Source: Clostridium sp. 12(A) (lineage in GTDB: Bacteria > Bacillota > Clostridia > Lachnospirales > Lachnospiraceae). Taken from it: DNA of 64,000 nucleotides. The notes below the pieces were generated by a model, which was not told where the DNA came from, did not search any database, and was given only the letters and a program-made list of their open reading frames with translations. Of the stretch, positions 46,784 through 56,085 are shown in pieces; position 1 is the stretch's first letter, and each line of letters begins with the position of its first letter. Position numbers and translations under genes: made by a program. The stretch is taken from NCBI GenBank assembly GCA_000526575.1, contig JAGI01000003.1, positions 556,125 to 620,124 of the forward strand. The letters run 5' to 3'.

Positions 46784-48512
46784 TTACGTACACTCCATAC
46801 ATCGCCCCTGTAAAGCGTTTGCCTTTCACTAGTCCCTCGGAACAGATTGATGTTACATCCGGCCAATGCCACAGGTAGCTGTTATTGATATAAAAGGATC
46901 GGTTAAGTCCCTTAGTCTCCACCCGGAAGGTTACAGATTTCTGGAAGGAGAAGGGCTTTTGTTCGGTTCTTACATAAGCATTGTCCACATATTCAGATAC
47001 AAAGACCATATCTCTTGTGATTCCAAATTTTATGTAAGTATTCTCATCGTAATAAAGGGTCACCCCTGCGTCGGAGGTAAATTCTGTCTCTTCCTCCACG
47101 ATATCCATGGTAAATTCCATAGTAAACTGAAAGTCTGGCTGGCATTTCAACAGAAGACTTCTGCATCCTTTTTCCCAAAGGTCCATGCCGTCTCCTCGGA
47201 TCCAGACAGAGCCGTCTTCTTCCTGTCGAATACGGTTTTCATCCCTTGTCCTGGGTGAGAGCCAGGCTTCCCCTTGTTCTACTGATAATCCATTCTCCCC
47301 CTGGTATGGATAAGGCAGGGCGGCCATATAGGAAGGTCCTTTTCCCTTATTAATCACAGGCCAGCCGTCTGATGTCCATTGTATCTCGTCCAGACAGGTT
47401 TCCCTGCCTAACATTCCCCACTGTCCATCAATAAACCTGGAGCAAAGATATGCGATAAACCACCGCCCATCGGGAGTCTGAACCGGCTTTCCATGGCCAC
47501 AGCACTGAATGGCAGCCATCTCATCCTTCTGGTGCATAATAGGATTAAATGGACACGGTTCATAAGGGCCGTATAGATTCCTGGATCTGGAAACTGTAAT
47601 CATATGTCCTTTTCCAGTTCCCCCTTCTGCCAGGAAGCAGTAATAATATCCATCCTTTTTAAGAAGGTGAGGTCCTTCCGGCGCATGGCCTGAATATCCG
47701 TACCAGATCAACGTGGGCTCAGATAAGATCTCTTTCCCATCCTCTGAGATCTCCATGATTCTGGCTCCCCGGTTTAACAGCATATAACGTTTCCCGTCAT
47801 CATCTGTAAATATGGAAGGGTCAATGCCAAGCACATCATGAATCACCGGAGTCTCATAAGGTCCCTGGGGGAATTGCGAGCTGGTAACCATCTGGGTCTG
47901 GATGTATGGGGCATCATCGTTCTGCCTTAAGGTGGCACAGATATAAAACCGTCCATTGTGATAGCTGATATCCGGTGCCCAAAAGCCTCTTCCGCCTTCC
48001 AGGCTTCCCAAATGCTCTTCTGCCCATTTGGAATCCGTTACCCCATAACCAATGACCTTCCAATGAACCAGGTCCTTGGAATGGGATATGGGAAGGGCCG
48101 GGAAATAAAGAAAGCTGGAATTGACCATATAATAGTCATCTCCTACCCGAAGGATACTGGGATCAGGGTGCATTCCCCTTAATACAGGATTCCGGTAGCA
48201 TTCTTCTAACCCAAAGCCACAGACAGTTCTAAAATATTCCTCAATGGGAGTTCCTTTGGATAAATCATAGGGTGTTACCATATTTTGATTGGCCCAGGCC
48301 GGATCCATTCCACAGTGCTCCACCAGATAGGTTGTAAGGGATACATTCTTTCCCATGACCGCATAATGAAGAAGGCTGTTTCCCTCCTCGTCACAGTCCT
48401 CAATATTAAAGGAATGATCAATCAGACTTCGAACCCTTGACTCATCCCCTGTCTTTGCTGCCTCAAACGCCTGCTTCGCCGTTGCTTCTGTCTTCGATGT
48501 GTATAAATTCAT
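46737..48512 (-). CDS. GH43 glycosidase with N-terminal ankyrin repeats
   Basis: About 591 residues. Residues ~10-95 contain ankyrin-type repeats (AAKTGDESRVRSLIDHSFNIEDCDEEGNSLLHYAVMGKNVSLTTYLVEHCG). From ~108 a GH43 domain follows: base in MHPDPSIL, WAPDISY, the pKa-modulating Asp in LGIDPSIF and the acid in APEGPHLL. The C-terminal ~190 residues are the beta-sandwich (DUF1349/XylC-type) common in GH43 xylosidases. Ankyrin plus GH43 is unusual; it suggests docking to a partner in the cytoplasm. ATG codons at 48521 and 48512 are both possible. It overlaps the upstream GH43 gene by about 50 nt. Confidence 0.85.
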   Translation of the reverse strand: MNLYTSKTEATAKQAFEAAKTGDESRVRSLIDHSFNIEDCDEEGNSLLHYAVMGKNVSLTTYLVEHCGMDPAWANQNMVTPYDLSKGTPIEEYFRTVCGFGLEECYRNPVLRGMHPDPSILRVGDDYYMVNSSFLYFPALPISHSKDLVHWKVIGYGVTDSKWAEEHLGSLEGGRGFWAPDISYHNGRFYICATLRQNDDAPYIQTQMVTSSQFPQGPYETPVIHDVLGIDPSIFTDDDGKRYMLLNRGARIMEISEDGKEILSEPTLIWYGYSGHAPEGPHLLKKDGYYYCFLAEGGTGKGHMITVSRSRNLYGPYEPCPFNPIMHQKDEMAAIQCCGHGKPVQTPDGRWFIAYLCSRFIDGQWGMLGRETCLDEIQWTSDGWPVINKGKGPSYMAALPYPYQGENGLSVEQGEAWLSPRTRDENRIRQEEDGSVWIRGDGMDLWEKGCRSLLLKCQPDFQFTMEFTMDIVEEETEFTSDAGVTLYYDENTYIKFGITRDMVFVSEYVDNAYVRTEQKPFSFQKSVTFRVETKGLNRSFYINNSYLWHWPDVTSICSEGLVKGKRFTGAMYGVYVNGSNLLCWRQHSEIQ

Positions 48513-49995
48513 ATTCTCCATACCCTTCTGATAAGCAGTTTAATTTGTTCGCACTCCATAGACATAGCTTAGCTCCTGTCCAACTGGCCCTGGTAAGGGG
48601 CTGGCTTTCTCCCAGGAAGTTGTAACGGATTCCATCCGCAGACCAGGCAAATCGGTACATCTTAGAATAATACACCTCTAGCCTTAAGGTAACTGTATCT
48701 CCCTCGTAAGGAAGGGAAACACTTAAGGTCTCTACAGCCTTTCCCTCAAAATTTTTCTCCATTACAGTTCCCGTATAAAGATTGAGTGCATGACCACTCT
48801 CTGTCTTTTCCATTCCCAGATAAGCATATTTATGACCAATCATTCCAATGGCCGCCATATCTCCCTTCTTATGTCCCTGGAGCCGCACCTTAGCCGTCAT
48901 GGAAAATGCCTGGTGCTGGGGAATCTGGGTAAGGGCATTGGGTGCATACCACAAAAGATTATCTCTTGTCTCATTGGACAAGCAAGAAAGGCGAAGGCCC
49001 TTATGTCCTTTTACGGAATAAAAGAAGTCTTTGGGATTTGCCTGCCACTGCCATTGAAGCCCCAGGCGCTCTCCTGCAAAATCATCAGAGGTTGCTATCT
49101 GGTATTCTGGCTCTCCCACTTTAGGAAGCCGCCACTCCCTGACCGGCTCACCAATTCCGTCTCCATTTTGCTCGGTTCCTATAAAGGGCCAGCCATTGTT
49201 AAAGCACATGGGCTGCAAGTGAGTGATTCTTCCAAGCTCATGAACATCCTGGAAATGTAAAAACCAGTGCTTTCCATCCACGGCCGTGACCCATCCTCCC
49301 TGATGAGGCCCGTTGACATCAGTGTTGCCCTGATGCATAACAATCCGGTACTCATAAGGACCTTTAACGGATTTAGACCGAAGCACAGACTGCCAGCCCG
49401 TTGCCACGCCGCCGGAGGGCATCAGTATATAATAATATCCCTGATATTGATAAAGCTTAGGTCCTTCCGTGGTCGGTCCAAGCTGTTCCCCGTCAAATAT
49501 TGTTATAGGCTCAGATAGAACCTTGGTACACTGGGGATCAATCTCCACCAGATCCAGGCGGTGCTTGATCCCGCACCGGCTGTTCGCATAGGCAAAGACC
49601 ATATATGCCCTGCCATCCTCATCCCAGAAGGGACAGGGATCAATCCAGCCCTTGACCTCATGCAGGCAGTGAAGCTTAAACTCTCCATAAGGATCCGTGC
49701 TTGTGGCTACGAAAATACCTTCATCCGGAAGAGGAATAAACACATAAAAGATTCCTTCATGAACACGTATGGACGGAGCCCAGGTTCCGGAGCCATGGGA
49801 AGGCCTGTCATACTTTTTAAATGGAAGTGACCGTACACAATAGTTAATAATCTCCCAGTGAACCAAATCTCTGGAATGAAGAAGTGGTACCCCTGGTAAA
49901 TAGGCGAAAGAAGAAGCTACCATATAGTAGTCTTCTCCCACCCGAATCACATCCGGGTCAGAATAATCTGCGTACAAAATTGGATTTTGATACAT
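48463..49995 (-). CDS. GH43 beta-xylosidase/alpha-L-arabinofuranosidase
   Basis: A 510-residue two-domain GH43 enzyme. The propeller has the base in YSDPDVI, WAPSIRVHE, the Asp in GWIDPCPFWD and the acid in TTEGPKLYQ; the C-terminal ~200 residues are the usual beta-sandwich. No signal peptide. The frame opens at 50028, but AGGAGG is just before the ATG at 49995. It follows the importer genes of operon C across a terminator-like stem. Confidence 0.9.
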   Translation of the reverse strand: MYQNPILYADYSDPDVIRVGEDYYMVASSFAYLPGVPLLHSRDLVHWEIINYCVRSLPFKKYDRPSHGSGTWAPSIRVHEGIFYVFIPLPDEGIFVATSTDPYGEFKLHCLHEVKGWIDPCPFWDEDGRAYMVFAYANSRCGIKHRLDLVEIDPQCTKVLSEPITIFDGEQLGPTTEGPKLYQYQGYYYILMPSGGVATGWQSVLRSKSVKGPYEYRIVMHQGNTDVNGPHQGGWVTAVDGKHWFLHFQDVHELGRITHLQPMCFNNGWPFIGTEQNGDGIGEPVREWRLPKVGEPEYQIATSDDFAGERLGLQWQWQANPKDFFYSVKGHKGLRLSCLSNETRDNLLWYAPNALTQIPQHQAFSMTAKVRLQGHKKGDMAAIGMIGHKYAYLGMEKTESGHALNLYTGTVMEKNFEGKAVETLSVSLPYEGDTVTLRLEVYYSKMYRFAWSADGIRYNFLGESQPLTRASWTGAKLCLWSANKLNCLSEGYGEYEFIHIEDRSNGEAGV

Positions 49996-50030
49996 TCCCT
50001 TACCTCCTGTATTTTTTATTTTACACATAG

Positions 50031-50061
50031 AAAAAGAGGCAAAAACTTCTGCCCCTTTTTT
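50031..50061 (-). terminator. Terminator-like stem between importer and enzyme genes
   Basis: On the minus strand AAAAGGGGCAGAAG pairs with TTTTTGCCTCTTTT (some G-T pairs), then TTTC. It lies right after the permease stop and before GH43. Partial readthrough would lower enzyme message relative to importer. Confidence 0.55.
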
Positions 50062-50074
50062 CTGCCGTAACCAG

Positions 50075-50911
50075 TTATTCCTTTACGGCTCCGATATTAA
50101 CACCTTGGATGAAATACTTTTGGCAGAATGGATAAATGATCATAAAAGGAAGGATTGCAACAATAACAGCAGCATTTTTTACCGTGTTCTCTGTAGCTCC
50201 GCCAATGGCATGCGGCAGGTCACTTCCCAGTATAACAGACCTTAACTTCATTTGGAAGTTATAAAGATTTTCATTTGTAATATAGAGCTTATAATTGGTA
50301 TAGTCATTCCAATAGGATACAGCATACATAAGACCAATGGCCGTAAGTGCTGCTTTAGAAAGCGGCAAAACAATCTTAAAGAAGATTCCCATTGGAGAGC
50401 ATCCATCAATTTCTGCGGACTCAAACAAACTGGCTGGAATCCCTTCAAAGAAGTTTCTCATAAGTACCATATTATAAACATTGATGGCTGGAAGCAGAAT
50501 TACTACAAACAAGGTATTTGTCATATGAAGAGACTTCATAACCAGATAGGTAGGAATCATACCACCGTTAAATATCATCGTAAACAGCATTATATTAGCG
50601 AACAAAGTCCTACCTGGCATCTTCCACTGAATCAGAACATAAGCGCCTAATGTAGCAATGGCAAGACCGGTAAAGGTTCCCACCACTGTGGTAAAACAGG
50701 ATACCAGAAATGGTTTATATAGTGTTGGGTTTGTAAACACGGATACATACCCTGCCATACCAAACTTCTCTGGGAACAGCTTCATACCGTAAGCAGTCTT
50801 TAAATCAAAAGAATCAATCAGAACTTTGTAAATGGGGATAATCATGATAACGCTTATGATCACGAATATCAACACCAGCATATAGTCAAATGCGGTTGCT
50901 TTCTTTTTCAT
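50075..50911 (-). CDS. LplC/YesQ-type sugar ABC permease
   Basis: 278 residues, six helices, EAA loop SLFESAEIDGCSPMGIFFKIVLPLSKAAL and the family end FCQKYFIQGVNIGAVKE. It works with the next-upstream permease and the lipoprotein receptor of operon C. Confidence 0.9.
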   Translation of the reverse strand: MKKKATAFDYMLVLIFVIISVIMIIPIYKVLIDSFDLKTAYGMKLFPEKFGMAGYVSVFTNPTLYKPFLVSCFTTVVGTFTGLAIATLGAYVLIQWKMPGRTLFANIMLFTMIFNGGMIPTYLVMKSLHMTNTLFVVILLPAINVYNMVLMRNFFEGIPASLFESAEIDGCSPMGIFFKIVLPLSKAALTAIGLMYAVSYWNDYTNYKLYITNENLYNFQMKLRSVILGSDLPHAIGGATENTVKNAAVIVAILPFMIIYPFCQKYFIQGVNIGAVKE

Positions 50912-50925
50912 GTTTTTCTCCTCCC

Positions 50926-51885
50926 CTACACAATTCCTTTTCCTCTCACTTTATAGCTGGCCTTATTACAAATGAGAACAAGGATACAACCAACCAGTGA
51001 GGAAACAAGACCAACTGCTGTGGTATAGCCATAATCAGGAAGAGCTCCGGAATTAAATGTCTGCGTGTAAATATAAGTCTGAAGAACGTCTGCTTTCTGA
51101 ATAACAGCATCGTTCTGTAATACGAATACGGATTCAAATAAGTTCATAACCTTAGCAAGATTTAAAATAAGTACAGTTATAATGGTATTGTACAGAGCCG
51201 GCATGGTAATGAAGCGAAGCCTATTCCATCTACCTGCTCCATCCATGGATGCAGCTTCATAAAGTTCTGGATTGATTCCCGAGAGTGTCGCCATGAAAAT
51301 AATGGTTCCCCAACCTGTATCTTTCCAGATATTGATACTATAAAAGATAGAAGTCCACCAGTTTTTATCTCCCAGGAAGTAGATTCCTTCGGGTACAATT
51401 CCAAACTTAGTCAGTACGGAATTAACAAGACCTGCACTGGTCGGGGAAAGAATCAGGGAGAATACAGAAGCAGTTACTACCCATGACATAAAATGTGGTA
51501 GGTATACGATTGTCTGAGCAATCTTTTTAAATATGACGGAACGCAGCTCATTGAGCATAAGAGAAAGCACAACCGCCATGAATGTATTTAATAGAAGCTT
51601 GATGACACTTAAGCTAATGGTATTACCGAACGCACTCCAGAAACCTGGCATGTTGACCATCTTCTCAAAATGCTGCAGGCCTACAAACACCGGGTCCTTA
51701 ATACCTTTATAGGAATAAAAGGCATACCGGATACCAAACATGGGAAGGTAATGAAAGACCACCGCAAATAATAACACTGGCAAAAACATCATGTAAAATC
51801 CCTTGTAGTAACGTAGTGAAACCAGCAGAGGCCGCTTATTTTCGCCTGCAGCATTTGCTGCAGGCCCTTTCTTTAAATTATTCAT
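50926..51885 (-). CDS. LplB/YesP-type sugar ABC permease
   Basis: 319 residues, six helices. HYLPMFGIRYAFYSYKGIKDP is the family N-terminal hallmark and ELYEAASMDGAGRWNRLRFITMPALYNTI the coupling loop. It lies 14 nt before the YesQ-type gene and 17 nt after the receptor gene. Confidence 0.9.
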   Translation of the reverse strand: MNNLKKGPAANAAGENKRPLLVSLRYYKGFYMMFLPVLLFAVVFHYLPMFGIRYAFYSYKGIKDPVFVGLQHFEKMVNMPGFWSAFGNTISLSVIKLLLNTFMAVVLSLMLNELRSVIFKKIAQTIVYLPHFMSWVVTASVFSLILSPTSAGLVNSVLTKFGIVPEGIYFLGDKNWWTSIFYSINIWKDTGWGTIIFMATLSGINPELYEAASMDGAGRWNRLRFITMPALYNTIITVLILNLAKVMNLFESVFVLQNDAVIQKADVLQTYIYTQTFNSGALPDYGYTTAVGLVSSLVGCILVLICNKASYKVRGKGIV

Positions 51886-51902
51886 AGTTTACCTTCCTAA
51901 AC

Positions 51903-53480
51903 CTATTTTGCAGATGCCTTTTCATTTAAAGAATCTACAATCAATTTTGACCATTTTGCTCCGCCTTCGCTCTCAAAGCGCTTGTAAGCCTCTTCTATGG
52001 AAGTTCCCTGAACAACAACGTCTGCAATAATGGAATTCTTCAGTGTAGTTAAATCTCCGTTATAGGTTGCCATTGCATCGCTGGACGGAACAATGATATC
52101 CTGACGGCAGTTTTCATTGAAAATAAGCTGCGATTCTTTTGCACTTTCTGCAACAGTATCTTTTCCTGGATCGCCATCCCATTTTACGATGGAAAGCATT
52201 GGATCAATGTGCTGTTTTGTATACTGTGTACCTGGCTGCTCCAGACTTTCTCTCTGGTGGAATTCGCCTTCTTTGTATGGTTTATCAAGAATGGTTTCCG
52301 CTTTCTTAGACCAATGTACATCTTCCACTCCATAGCTCCAGAGTGTTTCCATCTCCCCACCATCTAACATGGATTCAATGAAATATTTGTAAACGCCTTC
52401 TGGATTCTCACAGGAAGATGTGATACTCCATACAGGAGCTGTTCTTTCTACATAAGAACCAAGTTCTTTAATTGGCTTTAATGGGATTAGCTCACCGTCT
52501 CTTCCATTGGCCTCTAAGTTGTTCTTTAAGTTTGTAGCCCATGTTCCTGCCCAGTAGGTAAATACACCAAACTTATCCTCGTAAAACTTATTACGGCAGT
52601 CCTTCGTTCCATTTGTTAACGTTTCTTTATCAATATAACCGGCTGCATAAGCTTCTCTTAATCTTGTCAACGCGGATTTAAAGCTATCCTCTGTAAATCC
52701 ATCAAACCATTTGCCATCTGCTCCTAGCTCAAAGGATGGGTAAGCATCCTGATAGAACTCAGGCAGGTAATTGGTGAATGGAGCTTCCTGTCCGATAAAG
52801 CCAGCTGCTGATACTCCATATGTATCTCCGTTTACACCATTTCCATCTGGGTCGCCTTCAGTAAATGCCTTTAACATGTTGAGATACTCTTCATAAGTTT
52901 CAGGCGCTTCTAACCCTACGTTATCCAGCCATTTCTTCTTAACATAAGTGATACAACCATTACCTCTTGTTACAGGTAAACCATAAAGCTTACCGTCTAT
53001 TTTCATATTATCAATTACTTCTTCACCAGTAACACGTCCGGAAGCCTTTAATTCTGAATTGTTCCAGGTGTCTGTCATATCCCAGAGTGCACCCTCCTGG
53101 GCATACCCTGTATAATAGGAAGAAGAAAGTAAAATTGCATCAGGCCAGTTCTCTGGTCCGGAAGCAAATGTCTGCCCCATTACATCGAAATAAGCGTCGT
53201 GGTCTGGCTGAATAATCTCTAAATCGATTCCGGTAAGTTCCTCCCACCGTTTTTCAAACGCATCTCTGTTGTTTGCTTTTGTGGTTACGGTGCCGTTTAC
53301 CATAATAGTAATCTTCTCCGGCTTTTTCACTTCACTTTTTGCTGTTGTCTCTCCAGTAGCGGCACCGGATTCAGCATTTGACTCTGCAGTTGTCTTAGAA
53401 CTTGAGGAACAGCCGCTGAGTGCTACTGATGCAGCCATCGTTACAGCCATACCAGCCGCAAACATTTTTTTAACTCTCAT
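51903..53480 (-). CDS. Oligosaccharide-binding lipoprotein (YesO/LplA-like)
   Basis: A 525-residue receptor, first gene of operon C. Lipobox LSGC gives lipid-Cys24, followed by a Ser/Thr/Ala linker. GDPDGNGVNGDTYG is a Ca-binding EF-hand-like loop as in AlgQ/LplA-type receptors for large oligosaccharides. Downstream GH43 and CE12 genes suggest acetylated arabinoxylan or pectic oligomers as ligand. The ATG follows a GGGAGG site. Confidence 0.9.
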   Translation of the reverse strand: MRVKKMFAAGMAVTMAASVALSGCSSSSKTTAESNAESGAATGETTAKSEVKKPEKITIMVNGTVTTKANNRDAFEKRWEELTGIDLEIIQPDHDAYFDVMGQTFASGPENWPDAILLSSSYYTGYAQEGALWDMTDTWNNSELKASGRVTGEEVIDNMKIDGKLYGLPVTRGNGCITYVKKKWLDNVGLEAPETYEEYLNMLKAFTEGDPDGNGVNGDTYGVSAAGFIGQEAPFTNYLPEFYQDAYPSFELGADGKWFDGFTEDSFKSALTRLREAYAAGYIDKETLTNGTKDCRNKFYEDKFGVFTYWAGTWATNLKNNLEANGRDGELIPLKPIKELGSYVERTAPVWSITSSCENPEGVYKYFIESMLDGGEMETLWSYGVEDVHWSKKAETILDKPYKEGEFHQRESLEQPGTQYTKQHIDPMLSIVKWDGDPGKDTVAESAKESQLIFNENCRQDIIVPSSDAMATYNGDLTTLKNSIIADVVVQGTSIEEAYKRFESEGGAKWSKLIVDSLNEKASAK

Positions 53481-53531
53481 TTAGAACCTCCCAATATTTA
53501 GTATTTTGTTGCACGTCTCTGACGCAGAGCC

Positions 53532-53560
53532 ATCATATCATTTGTAAGGTCCTGTGACAA
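53532..53560 (-). promoter_or_regulatory. Operon C promoter
   Basis: TTGTCA (53555-53560), 17-bp spacer, TATGAT (53532-53537), about 50 bp before the receptor gene. It lacks the TGAC(A/G)TAT repeats of operons A and B. Confidence 0.6.
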
Positions 53561-53722
53561 CGCACACTTTTTAATATCGTTGTTCATTTTTCTCTTATAT
53601 GGATTTTATCCATTTATTTTGTTATGCACTTTTTATATTGTTTTTTTTATCTACAACCCGCTTTTATTAAAAATACACGAAAAATGGGCATTTTCTATGG
53701 GTACATTATTTACTATCAGTGT

Positions 53723-53738
53723 ACAGTTTTTAAACTGT
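53723..53738. promoter_or_regulatory. Palindrome in the divergent operon C / yesS-like intergenic region
   Basis: ACAGTTT-tt-AAACTGT, perfect 7+2+7, between the two divergent promoters. It could be an operator for the local or a global regulator. Between 53561 and 53722 the DNA is AT-rich with no gene seen. Confidence 0.45.
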
Positions 53739-53750
53739 TGCGCCATTTGA

Positions 53751-53779
53751 TTGATTTTAAATCAGTTTCATAATATAAT
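53751..53779 (+). promoter_or_regulatory. Promoter of the YesS-like regulator gene
   Basis: TTGATT (53751-53756), 17-bp spacer, TATAAT (53774-53779), 30 bp before the start. A perfect palindrome TGATTTTAAATCA (53752-53764) overlaps the -35 box and could mediate autoregulation. Confidence 0.65.
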
Positions 53780-53808
53780 TTGCTTATATGAATTAAGGAA
53801 TGGTGCTT

Positions 53809-56085
53809 ATGAAAAATCATAACAAACACAACCAGGATATCCCACTAAAAAACCAGCTGATACTTTCCTATACCATCATTCTGGCAATCATCCTCATCAT
53901 TGGAGTCATGCTATATTACATATCCTATGGACAGGTAAAGAATGGAATCAATCAGCAAAACCGCCTCTCACTGTCAGCATCTGTTACTCAGCTTGACAGT
54001 ACCATGGAATTGATGAACGTAGCGGTGAAACAGGTCTCCACCAACCGGTCATTTAACAATTTATCTCATCTGTCCGGGGATGAGGACAATGATTTTTATT
54101 ATCTGGGCTATCAGACCCAGCTCAGCTTAAAATCGGTTACTCCAGTGGAGGTGCTGCTACCTATCAGCAACTCTTTTATTTTCATGGAAAAATCTGGCTA
54201 TATAGTCTCATCCACCACATTTTCTGACTTTGATTTTTTTATTGCTAATAATGCAAAATACCGTCTTGAGCCGGAATCATTTTCCAAAGCCCTGTTAAGC
54301 GATAAATATTGGAACCGCTTCACTCCCATGACGGATTTTGAAGGGAATTCCAAGAACTTTCTCTATGTTTATCCTTTACTCAATCCGGTTCGTTCCGAGA
54401 CAAAGCCTACTAATGTATTGTGTTATTTATTTGACTATGATCTTGTTACAGAGTTTTTCTCCGGTATCAATTTATATGGAGACGGCTATCTGACGGCATA
54501 CGATAAAAATGGATCCCAGATGTTCCTATTATCTGACGGTGCAAACGCTGCCAGCTATGATACTCTGAAAGAGCTGGATTATGAGAAACAGATCTCCCAT
54601 CTAATTTCTAAGGAAAGCCTCCAGGAAATGCTAGTGACTTCTGTTTCTTCTAATTATAATAACTGGACCTACTATCTGGTACAGCCGGAGAATAAGGCGT
54701 ATTATTCCATAACGCCTTATCAGCGCTTTTTTACTGCCATTACCATCGCTTCCTTTATCATTGGCGGTATCCTGTCCGTTATTTTTTCCTCTTTTGGAAG
54801 CCGGCATCTGACCCAGATGTACAATGAACTGGTATTAAAAGAATCCGTGGCCTCCTCTCTAAACCTTATCGTAGAAAAACAGAAGCCAATGGTCATTGAA
54901 TCCTACATGAGGCGCATTATGGAAGGAAGCATTACCACCAATGAGGAGAAGGAATACATTATCAATGAGCTTCACTTAGAACAGCCAGAAGTGAAATACC
55001 ATGTGCTTTATACTGAGGTATCTCCTTCTGAATCGGGAAGCATTCACTCCAGTGATATGGAACTCCTGATCCAGAATTATGACACCCTTGTGCGGGAGGC
55101 CCTTTGCCGCTACTATCCGGATACAGGATATATTTACAAGCCCTCGGACCGTGTGTTTGCCATATTGATTTCTTCAGACAAATCCGTTCCCTATGAAACC
55201 ATTGCAGGAAAGAATAAAGAAACCTTTATAGAGCTTCACAATGAGCTGCTGGAGAAATACGGCATCTGGATTCAGGGAGGCTTTGGAGACAGAAACAGTA
55301 TGATTTCCTATACCTGGAAGTCATATCAGCAGGCAAAGGAAACAAAATCCATCACCACCAAGGAGCAATATGTCCTAAGCTGTGACATCAACCAATCCAA
55401 TGATGTTTATTACTATCCGGAAAGTCTTTCCGTCCAGCTCAGTGGATTTATCTCCAGCGGCAACAAGGATCAGGTTCAGGAGCTGTTTAAGCTCATACGA
55501 AATGAAAACACAAAAAAGAAAAACTTATCCTATACCCAGAAGGGATGGCTGGTATCTGATGTGCGGGCAACGGTATTTAAAAAACGGCACAACCTTCTTA
55601 CGGCAGGGATGCCCCAGGAAAAGTTACAGCTATTGGATATCATTGACAAGCAATTTGAAGGGGAAATGAGCTTAAGCATGTTAGAGACCATAGCCCTGGA
55701 GCTTTGCGATGTGTGCCGTTCCGAAGGCAACGAGCTGATTTTAAGTATTCAGGAATACATCAACAGCAATTACCATGACCCGGATCTATGCCTGACAAAG
55801 ATTTCTGATGAATTTGGAATTTCAGAAAATTATTTCAGCTATCTCTTTAAAAAAGAGGTATCGGAGAATTTCTCCATTTATTTAGAGCGGCTTCGAATGG
55901 CTAAAGCAAAGGAGATCATCACAGAATCCGATGCCGGCCTGTCTACCTTATATCAATACATCGGTTATAACAATGCGGCCTCCTTCCGCCGTGCATTTAA
56001 GAAAAATTTTGGTGTATCACCAAAGGAAATGAGGGATAACGTCAATGCAAAACAACATGGAAACCACCCTGAAAAAAATGTCTGA
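53809..56085 (+). CDS. Membrane-anchored AraC-family regulator (YesS-like)
   Basis: A 758-residue sensor-activator. Two transmembrane helices (about 15-37 and 305-330) bracket an extracellular sensing domain of about 265 residues. The cytoplasmic part ends in an AraC HTH pair (about 655-750: LTKISDEFGISENYFSYLFKKEVSENFSIYLERLRMAKAKEI, GYNNAASFRRAFKKNFGVSPKEM). The length and layout match B. subtilis YesS, which controls a pectin operon. Divergent from operon C, it presumably senses extracellular oligosaccharide or loaded receptor and activates the importer. The ATG at 53809 has AAGGA 9 nt upstream; an ATG at 53800 abuts that site. Confidence 0.88.
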   Translation: MKNHNKHNQDIPLKNQLILSYTIILAIILIIGVMLYYISYGQVKNGINQQNRLSLSASVTQLDSTMELMNVAVKQVSTNRSFNNLSHLSGDEDNDFYYLGYQTQLSLKSVTPVEVLLPISNSFIFMEKSGYIVSSTTFSDFDFFIANNAKYRLEPESFSKALLSDKYWNRFTPMTDFEGNSKNFLYVYPLLNPVRSETKPTNVLCYLFDYDLVTEFFSGINLYGDGYLTAYDKNGSQMFLLSDGANAASYDTLKELDYEKQISHLISKESLQEMLVTSVSSNYNNWTYYLVQPENKAYYSITPYQRFFTAITIASFIIGGILSVIFSSFGSRHLTQMYNELVLKESVASSLNLIVEKQKPMVIESYMRRIMEGSITTNEEKEYIINELHLEQPEVKYHVLYTEVSPSESGSIHSSDMELLIQNYDTLVREALCRYYPDTGYIYKPSDRVFAILISSDKSVPYETIAGKNKETFIELHNELLEKYGIWIQGGFGDRNSMISYTWKSYQQAKETKSITTKEQYVLSCDINQSNDVYYYPESLSVQLSGFISSGNKDQVQELFKLIRNENTKKKNLSYTQKGWLVSDVRATVFKKRHNLLTAGMPQEKLQLLDIIDKQFEGEMSLSMLETIALELCDVCRSEGNELILSIQEYINSNYHDPDLCLTKISDEFGISENYFSYLFKKEVSENFSIYLERLRMAKAKEIITESDAGLSTLYQYIGYNNAASFRRAFKKNFGVSPKEMRDNVNAKQHGNHPEKNV

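Noticed and set aside
53481..53808. TGAC(A/G)TAT activator boxes at operon C
   Set aside because: No 21-bp-spaced copies were found beside its -35 box; only isolated TGAC strings.
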